A stretch of 64,000 bases of DNA from Geobacillus thermocatenulatus (GCF_002217655.1 NZ_NEWK01000002.1:1489164-1553163); one strand, 5' to 3'. Counted from the stretch's first letter, positions 8,229 through 18,373 are shown. Numbers and translations: made by a program. The notes: a model not told the origin generated them from the sequence alone.

Positions 8229-11200
8229 TTATCTTATTTTCGCAAGGATCGTTTTTAATTTCTCGTAGTTCACAACCACTCCATCATCTAAATCTAAAGC
8301 AATGCGTTGGTTGGCAAGTTCCGCTAATTTTTTATCGAATTCAACGAGCTCTTCTTGCTGGGTTCTAATTTGTTTCAATTGCTTCTCATAACGCTTCTTC
8401 ATCGCAGAAGATAAATCCGGATTGATAAGGTCTTGCTCGAGGCGTTTTTGCTCTTGACGAAGTTTTTCTTGTAAGTTTTGTACATACGTAAAGCGTATTG
8501 TTGCTAGTGTTTCTGGCGTGTAACGGTGTAAGTAAAATAACGCACGGAAACCTTTTTTCGAACCAGACTCAACCATCCAATAAATCGGACGTTTTTGGTA
8601 AATTTTACAATGATCATCATAAAACTCATCAAAGAAATAACGACGCAACCGCTCTGTCGGCGTTTCGTTGTTTTTCATCGTTAATGACTCTGCTAGCCAA
8701 CGAAGATTTTCCGCTAATGTCTCTTCACCGAACATGATAATTAATAGCTCTTGCAAGCGGCTGATGACATCATCTTCAAAATAAGCCGTTTCTGTCAATG
8801 GAATGATGCCATCTTTATCAGGCTGGAATGTTTTATACTTCGAAGCGTCCCACTCACCACCTGCATACGCAAGGCCTTCGACATCTAACGAATAACGCCC
8901 CATCATTAAACCAACGCAGTAAGACAAGAACGACTTCGCATCACGAACGCGATCCGCACGGCGAACGGTTACTTCTTCATCCGGCACTTCTGGTGTTAGT
9001 TCATCCTGTAAACCGTACAATTCAATAAAAATACGATTCAATTCTTCTTCATTTTTTTTCAGTTGCTGGAACTGCTTTTCCACATGGTCTGCCCAGTTGG
9101 CATAGCATTCCTCTAACGTCTTCGCTTCCCCGCGATAGGTGAGGAATGGATGTTTCTTAAAGTCCCAAGATGTTTCAAATGAATCCCAATCAATTTTTGA
9201 AATATGAATCAGCTCTTTAACCTTTTTATTAAATTGAACATTGCCAATAAGGCTTTCATAATTTGGGAGCGGCAATCTCACTACATCAGCAATTTGTAAA
9301 TTAATTGTTGGGTTTAATATCTTTAATAGTATTTGAGCTGGTTTGGAATTCATACACGCCAATATAAATAATCTCTTATCCTCTTCAGCAAAAACTCCAG
9401 GGCCACCAGAATCATATAAAAATCCTTCTGGAATCCATCTCATACTAAAGGGTCCACTAGTTATATATGAAAATCCTATAGAAGGTTTAAAGTAATAACT
9501 CATATTTACAATTGTTCTTGTAAATGATTTATTTATTGTTTTGGCAAATTCTATAACTTCTTGACCGGAATTTTCCCAATTTATTAGGTATTCATTAAAG
9601 CCATACCATTTTCTATATCCTCCGCCCTTACTATATGGAAACCATTTTGCTTTTGATTCTCGTGCTTCTTCGTGACTCTTAGCATGTTTGTAAACTTTTG
9701 TAATTGAAACTTCTGGCCAAAATCGAAGAAATCTTTTGTTATCTGATGTTGTCATTCCCCTTTTTACTTCAGCAAATTCCCCTAGTGGTTGTCCATTTTT
9801 AAAAATCTTTAAAACGTTACTGCTTACCCAATACGCAATCGGCGAACCTGGGATGTCATTAAAATGATGTGTCCCAACAATTGTAAATCTATCATTTCTT
9901 ACTGGAAATTCTTTTGGAATCCCATTTTCCAAATCCTCTAAACTTACATATTGGTATACACCTTTCATACCATAAATGTTTTTCCTAAAAACCGTTGCAG
10001 CAGTGCCAAACGCTATTCCCATTACCATATTTGCCATATGAACCATAGTTTGAATAGAATAACTGTTTATCAAATGTTTACGATATTTTTCGAAAGAAGA
10101 TAGAAACATCCAAGATTGCATTGTTACAGAGACATGGTAATCTTTTGTTAAAGATTCCATTCGTTCCATAAATACAGCAAATAAGTCAGACTTTGTATCT
10201 TTATAGTGTTTTTTCAAATAATTACTTAAATCTGTATTCATCCCTTTTGCCCCCATATACGGAGGGTTTGTCACTACCACACCGTACTGGGATGCTAACA
10301 ATTTAGCTTGTTTTATTAGTTGTTTAATCTTGTCTAGTTGCTCATACACTTCAAATGTTTCAAGTGTATGCTCCCCTGATTGCTGCAACTGTTCAATTTT
10401 CCGTAAGTATTTATCAAAATCCACTTTTTCCGGTTGCAAAATGGAACCATAGTTTTTCGCATCGATAAATGTTTGTAATAATCCTTTGATTTCTGCTACT
10501 TCTGTTTCGTTTTCACCAATTAATTCTGCTGCTTGATCGATGAGAATATCATTTGATTCTTGAATTGAAATGACGTTCAATACAGGCGGATGGCGGAATA
10601 CTTTTTTCGTTTTTTCCCGCGCTTTCATCATTAACGCAAACGCCGCCAACTGTGCTGCACGGTCATCAATATCGATTCCATATAAGTTTTTCTCTAAAAT
10701 GAGAAACGGAATTTCTCGAGCTGGATAACCACGTTCTTCGTAAATTTTGTATAACAAGTCAAACGCATACACAAGAATATGTCCCGATCCACAAGCAGGG
10801 TCTAAGACGGTGATATCCTCTGGTGAAAGATTTGAGTTACGTAGTTCTTCTAATTTCGCTTGTACCTCTGGTTCTTGTTCTGCCGGCTCTACATAATATT
10901 TCATTTCCGCTTTTAAGTTGGATTCCGGATGCGACTCGAGCCACATATGACCAAGTGAGTTTTCCACCATATAGCGGACAATCCAATGCGGTGTAAACAG
11001 CTGTGTTGCGGCTGGGATGTTTTCTTTCGTGATCTTTTTGTTTTTCTTTAACCCTGCAAATACTTCATCTTTTTTCTCTGAAATATAATATTGATACAAC
11101 CAACCAATGACTTCTACATGTTCGAAGTTTTCGTCTCCAAGTTCTTTGCCTAATTTGTTAATCAACGAATCCGCATGCAACAACGACTCAGGCAATAGTA

Positions 11201-11723
11201 GTTCTGTATAGTCTGCTATCTTTTCAAAAAGAAAGTCCATAATTTGATGCAACTCATTACATTGAGCAATTAATAGTTTCCGATACGCTTCTTCACGCTT
11301 TCCTTGTTGTAAAAGAGATGCAATCTCCTCTTTATCGACTGGCAAGTCCGCATATTGGTAATCGGTTAAAATATCCGGATCCACTTTTCCCTTCGTTTCG
11401 CTGGATAAAACGCGAATTTTTGATGGCAAATAGTTATGCACTTCCATATAGCGAATCGCGATTAAGCGGTTAAACCATGTGTACGCGACTTCTTCAATCA
11501 CTTGGTCATAGCCTTTTGTTTCAATTTCTTTTAACAGTTTTTGTAGACCGTTTTTATAAGATAACGGCAGTTTTTTGCCGTTAATTTCAACATAATCAGC
11601 ACCTGTTACAAGCACAGGAGAGCCTTCGGGAGTAATCCCAAAGGCTTGTGCTCGTAAGGCGATTTGATTGCGTAGTTCGTTGCGTGCATAAACAGCAAAT
11701 TCTTTTAATGCTCGTTTGTTCAT
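8229..11723 (-). CDS. pglX: BREX adenine-specific DNA methyltransferase PglX
   Basis: The start is the ATG at 11721-11723 (MNKRALKEFAVYARNEL), which has AGGAGACA directly before it; this gives 1164 residues, normal for PglX. The SAM-binding motif (VLDPACGSGHILVYAFDLLY) is near residue 309 and the catalytic NPPY motif (VVTNPPYMGAKG) near residue 486. The N-terminal and long C-terminal parts, which include a target-recognition-like region and a coiled segment (LRQEQKRLEQDL), fit the family. PglX methylates an asymmetric adenine site on host DNA, and this mark is how BREX recognises self. It starts 17 bp after the brxC stop. The middle of the gene (about 9.2-10.2 kb) is more AT-rich than its ends, as expected of a swapped specificity region. 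Confidence 0.95.
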   Translation of the reverse strand: MNKRALKEFAVYARNELRNQIALRAQAFGITPEGSPVLVTGADYVEINGKKLPLSYKNGLQKLLKEIETKGYDQVIEEVAYTWFNRLIAIRYMEVHNYLPSKIRVLSSETKGKVDPDILTDYQYADLPVDKEEIASLLQQGKREEAYRKLLIAQCNELHQIMDFLFEKIADYTELLLPESLLHADSLINKLGKELGDENFEHVEVIGWLYQYYISEKKDEVFAGLKKNKKITKENIPAATQLFTPHWIVRYMVENSLGHMWLESHPESNLKAEMKYYVEPAEQEPEVQAKLEELRNSNLSPEDITVLDPACGSGHILVYAFDLLYKIYEERGYPAREIPFLILEKNLYGIDIDDRAAQLAAFALMMKAREKTKKVFRHPPVLNVISIQESNDILIDQAAELIGENETEVAEIKGLLQTFIDAKNYGSILQPEKVDFDKYLRKIEQLQQSGEHTLETFEVYEQLDKIKQLIKQAKLLASQYGVVVTNPPYMGAKGMNTDLSNYLKKHYKDTKSDLFAVFMERMESLTKDYHVSVTMQSWMFLSSFEKYRKHLINSYSIQTMVHMANMVMGIAFGTAATVFRKNIYGMKGVYQYVSLEDLENGIPKEFPVRNDRFTIVGTHHFNDIPGSPIAYWVSSNVLKIFKNGQPLGEFAEVKRGMTTSDNKRFLRFWPEVSITKVYKHAKSHEEARESKAKWFPYSKGGGYRKWYGFNEYLINWENSGQEVIEFAKTINKSFTRTIVNMSYYFKPSIGFSYITSGPFSMRWIPEGFLYDSGGPGVFAEEDKRLFILACMNSKPAQILLKILNPTINLQIADVVRLPLPNYESLIGNVQFNKKVKELIHISKIDWDSFETSWDFKKHPFLTYRGEAKTLEECYANWADHVEKQFQQLKKNEEELNRIFIELYGLQDELTPEVPDEEVTVRRADRVRDAKSFLSYCVGLMMGRYSLDVEGLAYAGGEWDASKYKTFQPDKDGIIPLTETAYFEDDVISRLQELLIIMFGEETLAENLRWLAESLTMKNNETPTERLRRYFFDEFYDDHCKIYQKRPIYWMVESGSKKGFRALFYLHRYTPETLATIRFTYVQNLQEKLRQEQKRLEQDLINPDLSSAMKKRYEKQLKQIRTQQEELVEFDKKLAELANQRIALDLDDGVVVNYEKLKTILAKIR

Positions 11724-11739
11724 TGTCTCCTGACTCCTT

Positions 11740-14700
11740 CTACTTCTTAATGACGACAACTTTTCCATTCTGAATTTCTTTTAGCAGTTCCTGTTTCATT
11801 TTTTCTAATAAACGATCCACGTCATCTTCAGTACGAATTTCGACTTGACCGGACGGTATCATGACTTGGATGAATCGTGAGATTGGCACTTCCACTTGAC
11901 GATCATCGCCGTCACTCGTTTCCGACTGATATTGTACATACAGTTCATACACTTTTTCTTCCAAACGACGCAAATCGTTTGTCGCCATTTGTGTGTAGGA
12001 GTAGACACGGGAAATGCTGTCCATATCTTTCAGCTGCTCTATACGGGCTTGCAGCTCTTCTAATTCATGTTGAACCATTGTTTTGATCTCTTCGATGCTG
12101 TACCGCTCTTTCAACTCTTCCATCTTGCGGCGAATTTCTTCCATTTGTTCGAGCTGAGCGCCCAGTTCTTTCTTTACAAAATTCGTAAGTTCTGTTCTTA
12201 ATTTCTCGTTTAAGATTGGTAGATTAGGAATTTCTCGATAAGGATGATCCATTGTCAAGATGGAAACAATTTGATTTTTAATTTTTTGTACTTCTGTTTG
12301 ATTTTTTGCGATATCCAGATCATCCGCACGCTCTTTTAATAGACGGACGCTTTCGTCAAAATAGCGAATGGCGGTTTTTTTATAGAATGCAGATAAAGTT
12401 TGTATATTCTCTAACCATTCCTCCAAGTCTTCATCTAACTCAATGAATTCCTCAACGAGATTCTCGCTCTTGGAATAAGACAACAATTCCTCGATGCTAT
12501 TCTTTAATTTCGCGAGCTGAATGCCGCCTGGATATGGATATTGCGGATCTTCATATTCTTTTATTTTCAGCATCTCTGTTATTGGTTCTAAGAAATGTTT
12601 TTGCATTTGCACGCGAATGTTCTTTGCAATTTCATCATACGTTTCGCCAACATCGTAGAAGTTAAATAACTCCCGCATCATTTCTACGACGATTTTACGT
12701 TTGTGGCTTGGAATGGCGATTTGCGCCTCAATCATTACTTTTTCGCGTTCAGACGCTTTTGTAATCCGAGAAATAAACTGTGGATGACTCGTATCAAAAC
12801 TTTCTCCTAAATACGTTAATTTTATTTTTCCATCATGCATTAAAGCAGCTACTAATCCGGCAATATCGTTTTCGCTCCAGCCGTAAGGCGCGCTTTTAAA
12901 TTTTTCTACAAGCAATTTCATCGTCACCATTTGCCGATTGCGGCTTTGTTCAAGGAAACGAAACACCGTGTCATACGCAAGATGGTTGGCAAACGTTCCA
13001 TCTAATTTCGCTGGAAGACCTTTTGTGGCCCATTCATAAATCGTATCGTTCGCGTTTTTGACAGGAACCGGCTCTTCCATATAGCTTAAGTAGCTGTACG
13101 TATTACGGACAAGAATTTCAAAAGCGCTTTGCAGCTGATTTTCTAAACTGCCGTTAAAACGGTATTCTTGTCCTTGCACATAGTAAGTCGCATGCACCGC
13201 CGCTTCGGCTAGCGCTTCTTTTGCTTTCTTTTCAAATTCGGTGATTTGCTGGCGTTTTTCATCCAGTATTTTACGTTGTCTTTCCGTCAAGCTCGTGGAA
13301 ATTTTTTTATTTGCATAGGATCGGATTTTCAACGCGTATTCCATCGGTTCAAAAAACTTTTCGGTAAATTCTTGTGGAATATGCATGACTAAAATGCCTG
13401 AGTTTGCCTCGGCCCGCGCTTGTTCTTCCGTGACATCTCCCGTGTATACTTGAAGGGTTAGTTCATTCGTTCGCCCACCGCGAGTGTACGTATCAAATAT
13501 TTTATTGAATTCAAAGTCATGTGTTTTTTGATAACGATATGACTTCATTTGCACGATATCTTCGAAAAATATTTTGCCCAACTCATCAATGACGTTCGCT
13601 TCGTTAATATGTTCGTGTTCAATCTCGCGATTCATCTCTTGTTCGTCATCGCTTAAGAACACGAACGTTTTATCCGCATTTTCCGCAATTAACATGTTTC
13701 GGCGAAGACGGTTTAACGAACGGCGAACTTCTTTTTCTAAATCATTTTTTATGCAGTCTACACTGTCGACAAGCAAAGTGGTAATATTTTCTACCGTTGC
13801 TTTAATCTGCTCGATCCCCTTGATCATAAATAACACTTTTAACACTTCAACGTCAAACTCTGTGATGCCTTCGCGTTTCGCTGCCGATGCGATCGTCGCC
13901 GAAACAGAGGTGCTTAAAAATCGTTTAACCGTTTCATAAAATTGGGAAAAACGGGCCAATTGGTTTGTATCTTGGTCTTTTAATTGCAACGCAACTTCCT
14001 GGAAGGCGTTTAATAAGGAGCGTTCTCCGTGCGCTAAATGAGCCCCCGCCTCCCCTTGGCGGCGTACTTTATCAAAAACCCGTTGCAACAATTCGACTTG
14101 ATATGGGACGAACGGATAAATCGCCGCATATTCTTCTTCATTTTTGAATCCGCTTTGAAGCACGCACGTATCTTTTTCAAACGTTAGCGTATTGTTTAAA
14201 CTTTGTCCGATTTGTTCGAATTCAACTTTTAAATGATCGGCAGCTGCCGGCCATTTTTCTAATAGACGGCGTTTAATGACTTCGTCCGTATTAGAGCTCG
14301 TTAAGTGAATACGTGTCGCGAAACGGCCTTGAATTTTAGAAAAATTGTCAGCGCCTTTAATTTTTGTTACGGCATCGATTTGTTCTTGAGAAGTAACAAT
14401 CACCCACACTTTTCCTTGGCAATAGTTACCCAAATCTTCGACAACGGTTTGTAGATTTAACATAAGGTTCGGATCATCGCCAATATACTGGCCGATTTCG
14501 TCGACAAGGAATGTAAGGCGGTAGTTGTCTCCTTTCTCTTTGACGTGTTTGGCCACGATTTTGGCAAATTCCTCTGAGCTGATTTCAAACGTTTTCTTAG
14601 CCGCGTCCAAGAAGCCTGCCGACGTTTCTTCGTCATATCCTAATCTAGCTAACGCCTGAATGAACGGTTTGCGTTTTAATAAAATCCGCGCCCGTTCTTC

Positions 14701-15312
14701 CTTCCACGGTTTCCCTTCTATTTCTTCAAAATGTCTTACGAATTCCTCGTATACTCCTTCGTCCGCCAATTGCCGCTCGATATGGGCAATCCAAAGCGTT
14801 GGAGAGTATCCTAGATATTCGTTAAATACTTTTAAAAATACTTCTACAATAGTTGCTTTTTCTTTTTTACCGCCCGCTGATTTGGAATCAACGTTAAATA
14901 AAATCGCATGGCTATCAAACGTAGCGGAGCGCTGCATCATTTCTAATAATTTTTGGTCATCTGTTTTTTCTGCAAAGAAATCAACCGCTCGTTTGCCATA
15001 TACGGTTTCGTTGTTAAGCAAATAAGATAAGATTTTTAGAAAATGGGATTTACCTGAACCAAAAAAGCCGGAAATCCATACCCCTATTTTTGTCGTCGGA
15101 TGGTCAAAACTATAAGTGTAGTTTTCAAAGAAATACTTCATATTTTCGCTGATTTCTTTCGTCATGACATATTCTTCTAATTCGCTGTGAACCACTTTTT
15201 CGTCGTATTGTCCCGCTTGCACTACCCCATTAATTTCGCGGTCAATCGGCTTTTTAAACAGTTCCTGAATAGTAAATGTGTTTTGTAACACTGCGAACCC
15301 TCCTCTGTCCAT
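11740..15312 (-). CDS. brxC: BREX P-loop protein BrxC
   Basis: The protein has about 1190 residues, the family length. Walker A is GFFGSGKSHFLKIL (residues 83-96) and Walker B is LTFLVDEIGQYIG (266-278). A coiled region near the C-terminus (LEQMEEIRRKMEELKERYSI) is typical. BrxC is the large ATPase of BREX, related to PglY, and is needed for defence. The ATG at 15312 overlaps the brxB stop (TAATG). A GTG at 15291 (reading LQNTFTIQELFKKPID after it) has a better-placed GAGGAGGG and may be the real start. It lies in the operon brxA-brxB-brxC-pglX. Confidence 0.94.
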   Translation of the reverse strand: MDRGGFAVLQNTFTIQELFKKPIDREINGVVQAGQYDEKVVHSELEEYVMTKEISENMKYFFENYTYSFDHPTTKIGVWISGFFGSGKSHFLKILSYLLNNETVYGKRAVDFFAEKTDDQKLLEMMQRSATFDSHAILFNVDSKSAGGKKEKATIVEVFLKVFNEYLGYSPTLWIAHIERQLADEGVYEEFVRHFEEIEGKPWKEERARILLKRKPFIQALARLGYDEETSAGFLDAAKKTFEISSEEFAKIVAKHVKEKGDNYRLTFLVDEIGQYIGDDPNLMLNLQTVVEDLGNYCQGKVWVIVTSQEQIDAVTKIKGADNFSKIQGRFATRIHLTSSNTDEVIKRRLLEKWPAAADHLKVEFEQIGQSLNNTLTFEKDTCVLQSGFKNEEEYAAIYPFVPYQVELLQRVFDKVRRQGEAGAHLAHGERSLLNAFQEVALQLKDQDTNQLARFSQFYETVKRFLSTSVSATIASAAKREGITEFDVEVLKVLFMIKGIEQIKATVENITTLLVDSVDCIKNDLEKEVRRSLNRLRRNMLIAENADKTFVFLSDDEQEMNREIEHEHINEANVIDELGKIFFEDIVQMKSYRYQKTHDFEFNKIFDTYTRGGRTNELTLQVYTGDVTEEQARAEANSGILVMHIPQEFTEKFFEPMEYALKIRSYANKKISTSLTERQRKILDEKRQQITEFEKKAKEALAEAAVHATYYVQGQEYRFNGSLENQLQSAFEILVRNTYSYLSYMEEPVPVKNANDTIYEWATKGLPAKLDGTFANHLAYDTVFRFLEQSRNRQMVTMKLLVEKFKSAPYGWSENDIAGLVAALMHDGKIKLTYLGESFDTSHPQFISRITKASEREKVMIEAQIAIPSHKRKIVVEMMRELFNFYDVGETYDEIAKNIRVQMQKHFLEPITEMLKIKEYEDPQYPYPGGIQLAKLKNSIEELLSYSKSENLVEEFIELDEDLEEWLENIQTLSAFYKKTAIRYFDESVRLLKERADDLDIAKNQTEVQKIKNQIVSILTMDHPYREIPNLPILNEKLRTELTNFVKKELGAQLEQMEEIRRKMEELKERYSIEEIKTMVQHELEELQARIEQLKDMDSISRVYSYTQMATNDLRRLEEKVYELYVQYQSETSDGDDRQVEVPISRFIQVMIPSGQVEIRTEDDVDRLLEKMKQELLKEIQNGKVVVIKK

Positions 15313-15851
15313 TAGATAGAAAATGCCCGATAATATCCGTTGGATTCGAAACGATTAAATAGGCTCAGGCCTTGCCCTGTATATGTTCCTGGATAAAAAA
15401 TAACGATTGGCACGTTGGTTACTTTCGGATGCAATTGATTTAGCAATTCATGAGCCCGTACTAATGGAAATACACTCCCAACACCGGTGATAAAAATGAT
15501 TTGTGCTTGTTCTGCCGCTTCGGCAATTTTATCTACGAGCTCCTCTTCTTCGATCGTTGGCCGCAAAGCGTCAAACAAAGCTTCCGTTCCTTGTTCTTCC
15601 TCAAATTGTTTTAACCCTTCTAATCCAATATCGTCAAATAGTTCAATAACCATTTTCAATAAATTGAGCACTTTAATGTTTAAATGAGTTCGATTCATAA
15701 AATATCGGATCGATTGACGGACAATTAACTCATGTTCCGGTTCGTAATCAAAAATGAAATACGGTACTTCATTTCCTAATCCTCTCATCTGCAAAAATTC
15801 ATCTTTTTGAATCTCTTCAAAAAAACGATCTAATTTTTTTTGAATCTCCAC
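15312..15851 (-). CDS. brxB: BREX protein BrxB
   Basis: The protein has 179 residues and matches the DUF1788/BrxB pattern: an N-terminal helical part (EIQKKLDRFFEEIQKDEFL), a central SIRYFMNRTHLNIKVLNLLK segment, and the closing FYPGTYTGQGLSLFNRFE, which is the most conserved part of the family. The biochemical role is unknown. The stop codon overlaps the brxC ATG, so the two are likely translationally coupled. It follows brxA by 15 bp. Confidence 0.92.
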   Translation of the reverse strand: MEIQKKLDRFFEEIQKDEFLQMRGLGNEVPYFIFDYEPEHELIVRQSIRYFMNRTHLNIKVLNLLKMVIELFDDIGLEGLKQFEEEQGTEALFDALRPTIEEEELVDKIAEAAEQAQIIFITGVGSVFPLVRAHELLNQLHPKVTNVPIVIFYPGTYTGQGLSLFNRFESNGYYRAFSI

Positions 15852-15866
15852 CGTAAACCTCCTATA

Positions 15867-16466
15867 TTATTCGTTCAATGTTAAGATGAGTAAATCACGA
15901 TAGTTTGGATTTCGTTCGACGTAATCACGCAACTCTCTGCTTAATGGAATCGGTTTAATTTCGTATTCGTTTCCATTTTTCTTAAGCAATTCGGCATCTA
16001 CTATTATTTTTAACATCACTTGCTTTAGTTTATATTTTGTTTTATCGGTCCAGTTTCTCACTTGTTCATATTGCTGTTCCTTTTCTTCAAAAAACGTGCG
16101 AATATTTCCTTCTGTTACCGTTGACTTAAACTTTTTCATATTATAATGAATCACTTCCAAAACAAAATCACGAGGAAACGTAAAACGCTTTAAAAATGCA
16201 TATAGTAGGAGCGCGTTTTGGTCGGAACGTGCTCCATGTATTAGAAAAAACTTTAGCTGCTGATCAAGGACTTCGGCTCGTCGATAAACGCGAGGAAATA
16301 GGTCTTTTATTGCCGCCTCGCTGCGACAATGAAGTAAATTTTCTTCAAAAACTTTTTTCTTTATTTCCTCTTTCGATAATCCTTGTAGTTGTAAATGAAC
16401 AATGGTTTTCATTTCATTTCTATAAAGGTGTTCCGCTGTAAACCCTCCGGAATATTTCTTCAACAC
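15867..16466 (-). CDS. brxA: BREX protein BrxA
   Basis: The protein has 199 residues and starts with GTG (16466) 13 bp after the truncated helicase frame. It fits the DUF1819/BrxA family: small, basic, winged-helix-like, with the typical openings YSGGFTAEHLYRNEM and RRAEVLDQQLKFFLIHGARS. BrxA proteins bind DNA in other systems. It is the first intact BREX gene here. The gap to the preceding frame is too short to hold a separate promoter, so transcription must come through the truncated helicase or start within it. Confidence 0.92.
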   Translation of the reverse strand: MLKKYSGGFTAEHLYRNEMKTIVHLQLQGLSKEEIKKKVFEENLLHCRSEAAIKDLFPRVYRRAEVLDQQLKFFLIHGARSDQNALLLYAFLKRFTFPRDFVLEVIHYNMKKFKSTVTEGNIRTFFEEKEQQYEQVRNWTDKTKYKLKQVMLKIIVDAELLKKNGNEYEIKPIPLSRELRDYVERNPNYRDLLILTLNE

Positions 16467-16479
16467 TACATCCCAACCT

Positions 16480-17478
16480 TTACGATTTTTCGTCTAATTG
16501 TTTTCGCATTTCCGCCCAGCGGCGCCAAACTTTCAACCAAGCATGGAAATCGTAATATCGTTCGCGGTCATCTTCAAACGCTTCTTCAACAAACTCTTCT
16601 TCTTCGTCATCAAATAAACGAATCATATCTTCCTTTTTCACACGTTTTACCGCTTCCACTTGTGGTTCCACATACGGATCGTTTATATCCGTAATTAACC
16701 AGTCGGCAAATGATTTTCGTGGTTTTGGCGGCGCGCTAGGGTCTCGCTCTTCCAATAGTGGCGATATATTTCCACGGTAAAATAGATGTAAGTCGTGATG
16801 AGCGCGAGTAATAGACATATACAACATCTTAGCATGTTGCGTTTCATCTTTAAATGTCTCGTCACTTACATCTTCGATAATCACCGCATCAAACTCAAGG
16901 CCTTTGACTAAATAGGAAGGAATAATAACAATTTTCTCTTTCAGCGCTTGGTGTCCTTCTGTAATCACTTCCATTTGCGTAATTTGACGTCTCATTAACT
17001 GGTCATACGTATCAATGGCTCCTTGTTTAGACGCTGTTAAAATCGCAATTTTTTTATAACCTTTTTCTTCAAATAATCGTATCGAATTTACTATTTCATC
17101 ATAAAGCTCACCGATGCTTTCGACTTTCTTAATCGTAGGAACGTCCCCTGGACGGTTTACAGGAATGACAAGCGGAAAATCATAATTGCTATTTAATAAC
17201 ACCCTGTTGGCCAAATCCATAATTTGTTTTGTCGAGCGGTAGCTTGTCTGCAAGTGAAGTCTTTTAAACTCTTTTTCTTTAAAAACATACGATTCTATTT
17301 CTCCCCAACGGTCAAGTCCATAGAAAGAAAAGATTCCTTGCGCAATATCGCCTAATATCGTCATCGATTTCGCATAATCTTTCATAATCGCAAGTTGAAA
17401 CGGGCTATAATCTTGCGCTTCATCAATAACAATGTGTTCGTACTGCAGTTTTTTTCCATTGATTTTCGCATCTAACTC
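16480..17478 (-). pseudogene. HelD-like UvrD-superfamily helicase, 5'-truncated
   Basis: An open frame runs in from about 17478, where an IS relic begins, with no start codon of its own. It reads KINGKKLQYEHIVIDEAQDY (motif II, DEAQD), then ILGDIAQGIFS (motif III), LQTSYRST (motif IV) and KMLYMSITRAHHDLHLF (motif VI). These are HelD/UvrD-superfamily motifs; Walker A and the N-terminal half are lost. An internal ATG at 17385 lies after motif II and cannot give a helicase. It sits directly in front of brxA on the same strand. The motif DEAQDYSPFQ suggests the HelD (RNA polymerase recycling) branch, but that is an inference from a fragment. Confidence 0.75.
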
Positions 17479-17775
17479 ACATTTCGCACCCTCCCGACGA
17501 AAATCGGGAGGATTTTTTCATCCCGATGTCGAATAGGTCCTTGGTACACAAGGAAAGCAAAGGAGTTTCCACACCATGGACGTTCGAATTCATGCTATTT
17601 ATGCGAAGGATTCTGCAAGGATTAGGGATGGACGAGAGTATGTACGTCTGATGAAATAAGGAACCACTAGCGATGGTAAAAAAAGGATACGATCGCTAGT
17701 GGTGTTGGTTTAAAAATTTTTCTAAAAAATGAATAAAAAATCCTCTCGCTCCCCTCTACTATGGTGCGAAATATG
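17476..17775. mobile_element. internally deleted IS relic, copy 1
   Basis: The left end CACATTTCGCACCCTC (from 17479) and the right end GGTGCGAAAT (17763-17772) form an inverted pair, the same ends as the larger relic at 43007-43462. The two share internal blocks, including an ATG frame starting MDVRI (17576) that here closes after 27 codons. The element has cut off the 5' half of the HelD-like gene. I cannot name the family. Confidence 0.55.
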
Positions 17776-17858
17776 AGATGTACACAGATGTGAGAGAATC
17801 TTCGGAACATCGACCCTGTAGCTTGGCTGTCTTGTGTCAAAAGCTGACGAAGCCCTGC
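17726..17858. repeat. 133-bp direct repeat, copy A
   Basis: This stretch recurs at 23686-23818 in the same orientation with one mismatch. It covers the right end of the IS relic and about 86 bp beyond it. The downstream sequence after copy A still reads as the tail of a protein (SKADEALQRMFEERYN then stop at about 17889), which suggests that both copies descend from one transposase-bearing element. Confidence 0.85.
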
Positions 17859-17925
17859 AACGAATGTTTGAAGAACGCTACAATTAACGAAATATTGTAA
17901 ATAAACAAATGAGCAAAGAAAGGGG

Positions 17926-17979
17926 ATTTCCTCTGTCCACACAGGGGACTGAATATTCAGTCTCCTGTGTGGAGGAAAC
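17926..17979. repeat. long near-perfect palindrome
   Basis: TTTCCTC-TG-TCCACACAGG pairs with CCTGTGTGGAGGAAA around a central GACTGAATATTCAGTC, a dyad of about 52 bp with only minor bulges. It lies in a gene-free stretch after IS debris. It is followed by a C-rich tract rather than a T run on the plus strand, so it is not a standard terminator. Confidence 0.7.
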
Positions 17980-18069
17980 AGCCCCCCCTCTGTTCTAAAT
18001 CCATTTCAGAGATACCCTATCTATCTTACATTACACAAAATTCTTGACGGTACCGAAAAAGGAGTGAGT

Positions 18070-18255
18070 TTATTTTTGTCTTTTTAACATTTCAAATACT
18101 TGATATAAACAAATAGCAATTAAAAAGATACCAAATATCATAGAATATAATTTATGTTCTTTCTGAAAAAAAATTTTATATATTCCTAAAGGAAAAACAA
18201 TTAATAATGCAGCTATTAAGCTAAGATCAAATTTACTAAAATCAAATTTACGCAT
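18070..18255 (-). CDS. small two-TM membrane protein
   Basis: The start is taken at the ATG at 18253-18255 (MRKFDFSKFDLSLIAALLIV), with AGGAGGG about 12 bp upstream, giving 61 residues. An upstream in-frame Met would add 35 residues without a better ribosome site. There are two hydrophobic segments: SLIAALLIVFPLGIYKIFF (about 12-30) and MIFGIFLIAICLYQVFEML (about 39-57). The charged C-terminus is KRQK. The family is unknown. It is divergent from the glycine-rich peptide gene at 18420, and small two-helix proteins of this kind often act as immunity or membrane partners, but nothing proves that here. Confidence 0.5.
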   Translation of the reverse strand: MRKFDFSKFDLSLIAALLIVFPLGIYKIFFQKEHKLYSMIFGIFLIAICLYQVFEMLKRQK

Positions 18256-18346
18256 AAAATTAGTTGCCCTCCTGTTATTAACAACCTTAAGTTTATTTTT
18301 GATGAAAAAATACTTTTTTTCAACAAAAAAATGCCACATGAAAATA

Positions 18347-18373
18347 TTTACAAAAATCAAAAAATGATATAAT
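18347..18373 (+). promoter_or_regulatory. possible promoter of the 98-residue peptide gene
   Basis: TTTACA (18347-18352) and TATAAT (18368-18373) are 15 bp apart, about 47 bp upstream of the ATG at 18420. The spacing is slightly short for sigma-A. Confidence 0.4.
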
